This document shows, in pieces, positions 63,520-64,000 of a stretch of 64,000 nt of DNA. The notes below the pieces were generated by a model, which had not been told where the DNA came from, did not search any database, and was given only the letters and a program-made list of their open reading frames with translations. Each line of letters begins with the position of its first letter. Within the stretch, counting starts at the first letter, position 1. Made by a program: the position numbers and the translations under genes. The stretch is from Labrys miyagiensis (GTDB taxonomy: Bacteria; Pseudomonadota; Alphaproteobacteria; Rhizobiales; Labraceae), in assembly GCF_030160835.1 (NCBI RefSeq), contig NZ_BSPC01000028.1, forward strand, positions 186,001 to 250,000, given 5' to 3'.

Positions 63520-64000
63520 ATGCGCTTGATTCATCGGTTTCTATTCGCCCTCATCGCGCTTGCTGCCGTGGCTGCGGCACAGCCGGCTCTCGCCAAGATG
63601 GTTGCCAAGCCCATCGACTGGACGCTCGATGGCACCGCCTTTCACAGCTATCTCGTCTATGACGACACCGGCACCGCCAAGCGTCCGGGCCTGGTGATGG
63701 TGCCGAACTGGTATGGCGTGACCGACATCGCCATCAAGAAGGCCGAGATGATCGCCGGCAAGGACTACGTGATCCTGCTCACCGACATGTATGGCGCCTC
63801 TGTCAGGCCCAAGAACGACGACGAGGCTCAGGCCGCCATCGCCCCACTCACCAAGGACCGCACCCAGATGCGCAAGCGCATCAATTATGCGCTCGACCAG
63901 CTCAAGGCCCAGGCCTCGGGCGCGCCGATCGATACTGCGCGCCTCGCTGCGATCGGCTTCTGCTTCGGCGGTGCGTCGGTGCTCGACCTTGCCCGCAGCG
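63520..64000 (+). CDS. Secreted dienelactone-hydrolase-family protein (3' end outside window)
   Basis: The first 160 residues are visible. A signal peptide (MRLIHRFLFALIALAAVAAA ... ALAKM) precedes an alpha/beta hydrolase: GLVMVPNWYGVTDIAIKKAE, DYVILLTDMYG and the nucleophile elbow GFCFGG with Cys, as in dienelactone hydrolases. AAGGA lies 7-8 nt before the ATG. Exported members of this family are common and poorly characterised. It is 69 bp after the ureohydrolase gene and could be co-transcribed. Confidence 0.88.
   Translation, partial: MRLIHRFLFALIALAAVAAAQPALAKMVAKPIDWTLDGTAFHSYLVYDDTGTAKRPGLVMVPNWYGVTDIAIKKAEMIAGKDYVILLTDMYGASVRPKNDDEAQAAIAPLTKDRTQMRKRINYALDQLKAQASGAPIDTARLAAIGFCFGGASVLDLARS

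Noticed and set aside
1-64000. CRISPR array, toxin-antitoxin pair, prophage, riboswitch
   Set aside because: No regularly spaced repeats with unique spacers, no recognisable toxin or phage genes, and no leader matching a known riboswitch fold by eye.

Overview
The window looks like chromosomal DNA from a GC-rich alphaproteobacterium of the Hyphomicrobiales (Rhizobiales). Pointers are an Omp25/Omp31-type porin-like protein, an Atu4866-family protein, several sugar and amino-acid ABC importers with divergent regulators, a thu-like disaccharide operon and an ectoine catabolic cluster of the Sinorhizobium/Ruegeria type. The genus cannot be fixed from the sequence alone. No rRNA, CRISPR array, prophage or intact insertion sequence was seen. 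One tRNA-Ser(UGA) is present.

Layout. 1-2298 is the 3' part of an RND multidrug pump gene. It converges, across a nest of palindromic repeats and a bidirectional terminator, on a 2117-residue autotransporter (2718-9071, minus). Upstream of the autotransporter lie dyads, a stretch of about 180 bp at roughly 19% GC, and about 1 kb without a convincing gene. 10845-17996 (minus) is a sugar ABC importer of the ribose type: binding protein, permease, double ATPase, permease, an SDR dehydrogenase and a ROK regulator. The ROK gene is bracketed by two related 200-bp inverted-repeat elements. 18194-20933 holds an outer-membrane protein, an ATP-grasp-like protein, a small acidic protein and the tRNA. 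20975-25998 holds a MarR regulator, a GH3 glycosidase, an LprI-like protein and a zinc/cobalt exporter.

24225-29378 is a zone of gene decay: an epoxide-hydrolase fragment, a frameshifted SDR gene, a flavin-reductase gene with an internal deletion and a DUF1194 fragment, mixed with an apparently intact AraC regulator and an Atu4866 protein. Next come a LuxR-type regulator with a degenerate receiver, a translationally coupled DUF1326/DUF2182 pair, a TetR/membrane-fusion/RND efflux operon (32638-37734) and a GNAT acetyltransferase.

38469-45741 is a thu-like disaccharide locus. ThuA, ATPase, two permeases and the binding protein are on the minus strand; a Gfo/Idh oxidoreductase and a LacI regulator run divergently. 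45769-49640 is a patchwork of small hypothetical genes, purU, a broken AraC gene and two of the three copies of a 102-bp dispersed repeat.

49645-63450 is an ectoine/5-hydroxyectoine utilisation cluster. enuR, eutB, eutC, doeA/eutD, doeB/eutE, ehuB, ehuC, ehuD, ehuA, ssd and atf are all on the minus strand, many with ATGA stop/start overlaps. asnC/doeX and an arginase-family gene diverge from enuR. EhuABCD would import the solute. DoeA would open the ring, DoeB deacetylate the product to diaminobutyrate, and Atf and Ssd convert that to aspartate. EutB and EutC would handle the hydroxylated substrate, but the usual third member, eutA, is not in the window. The window ends inside a secreted dienelactone-hydrolase-like gene.
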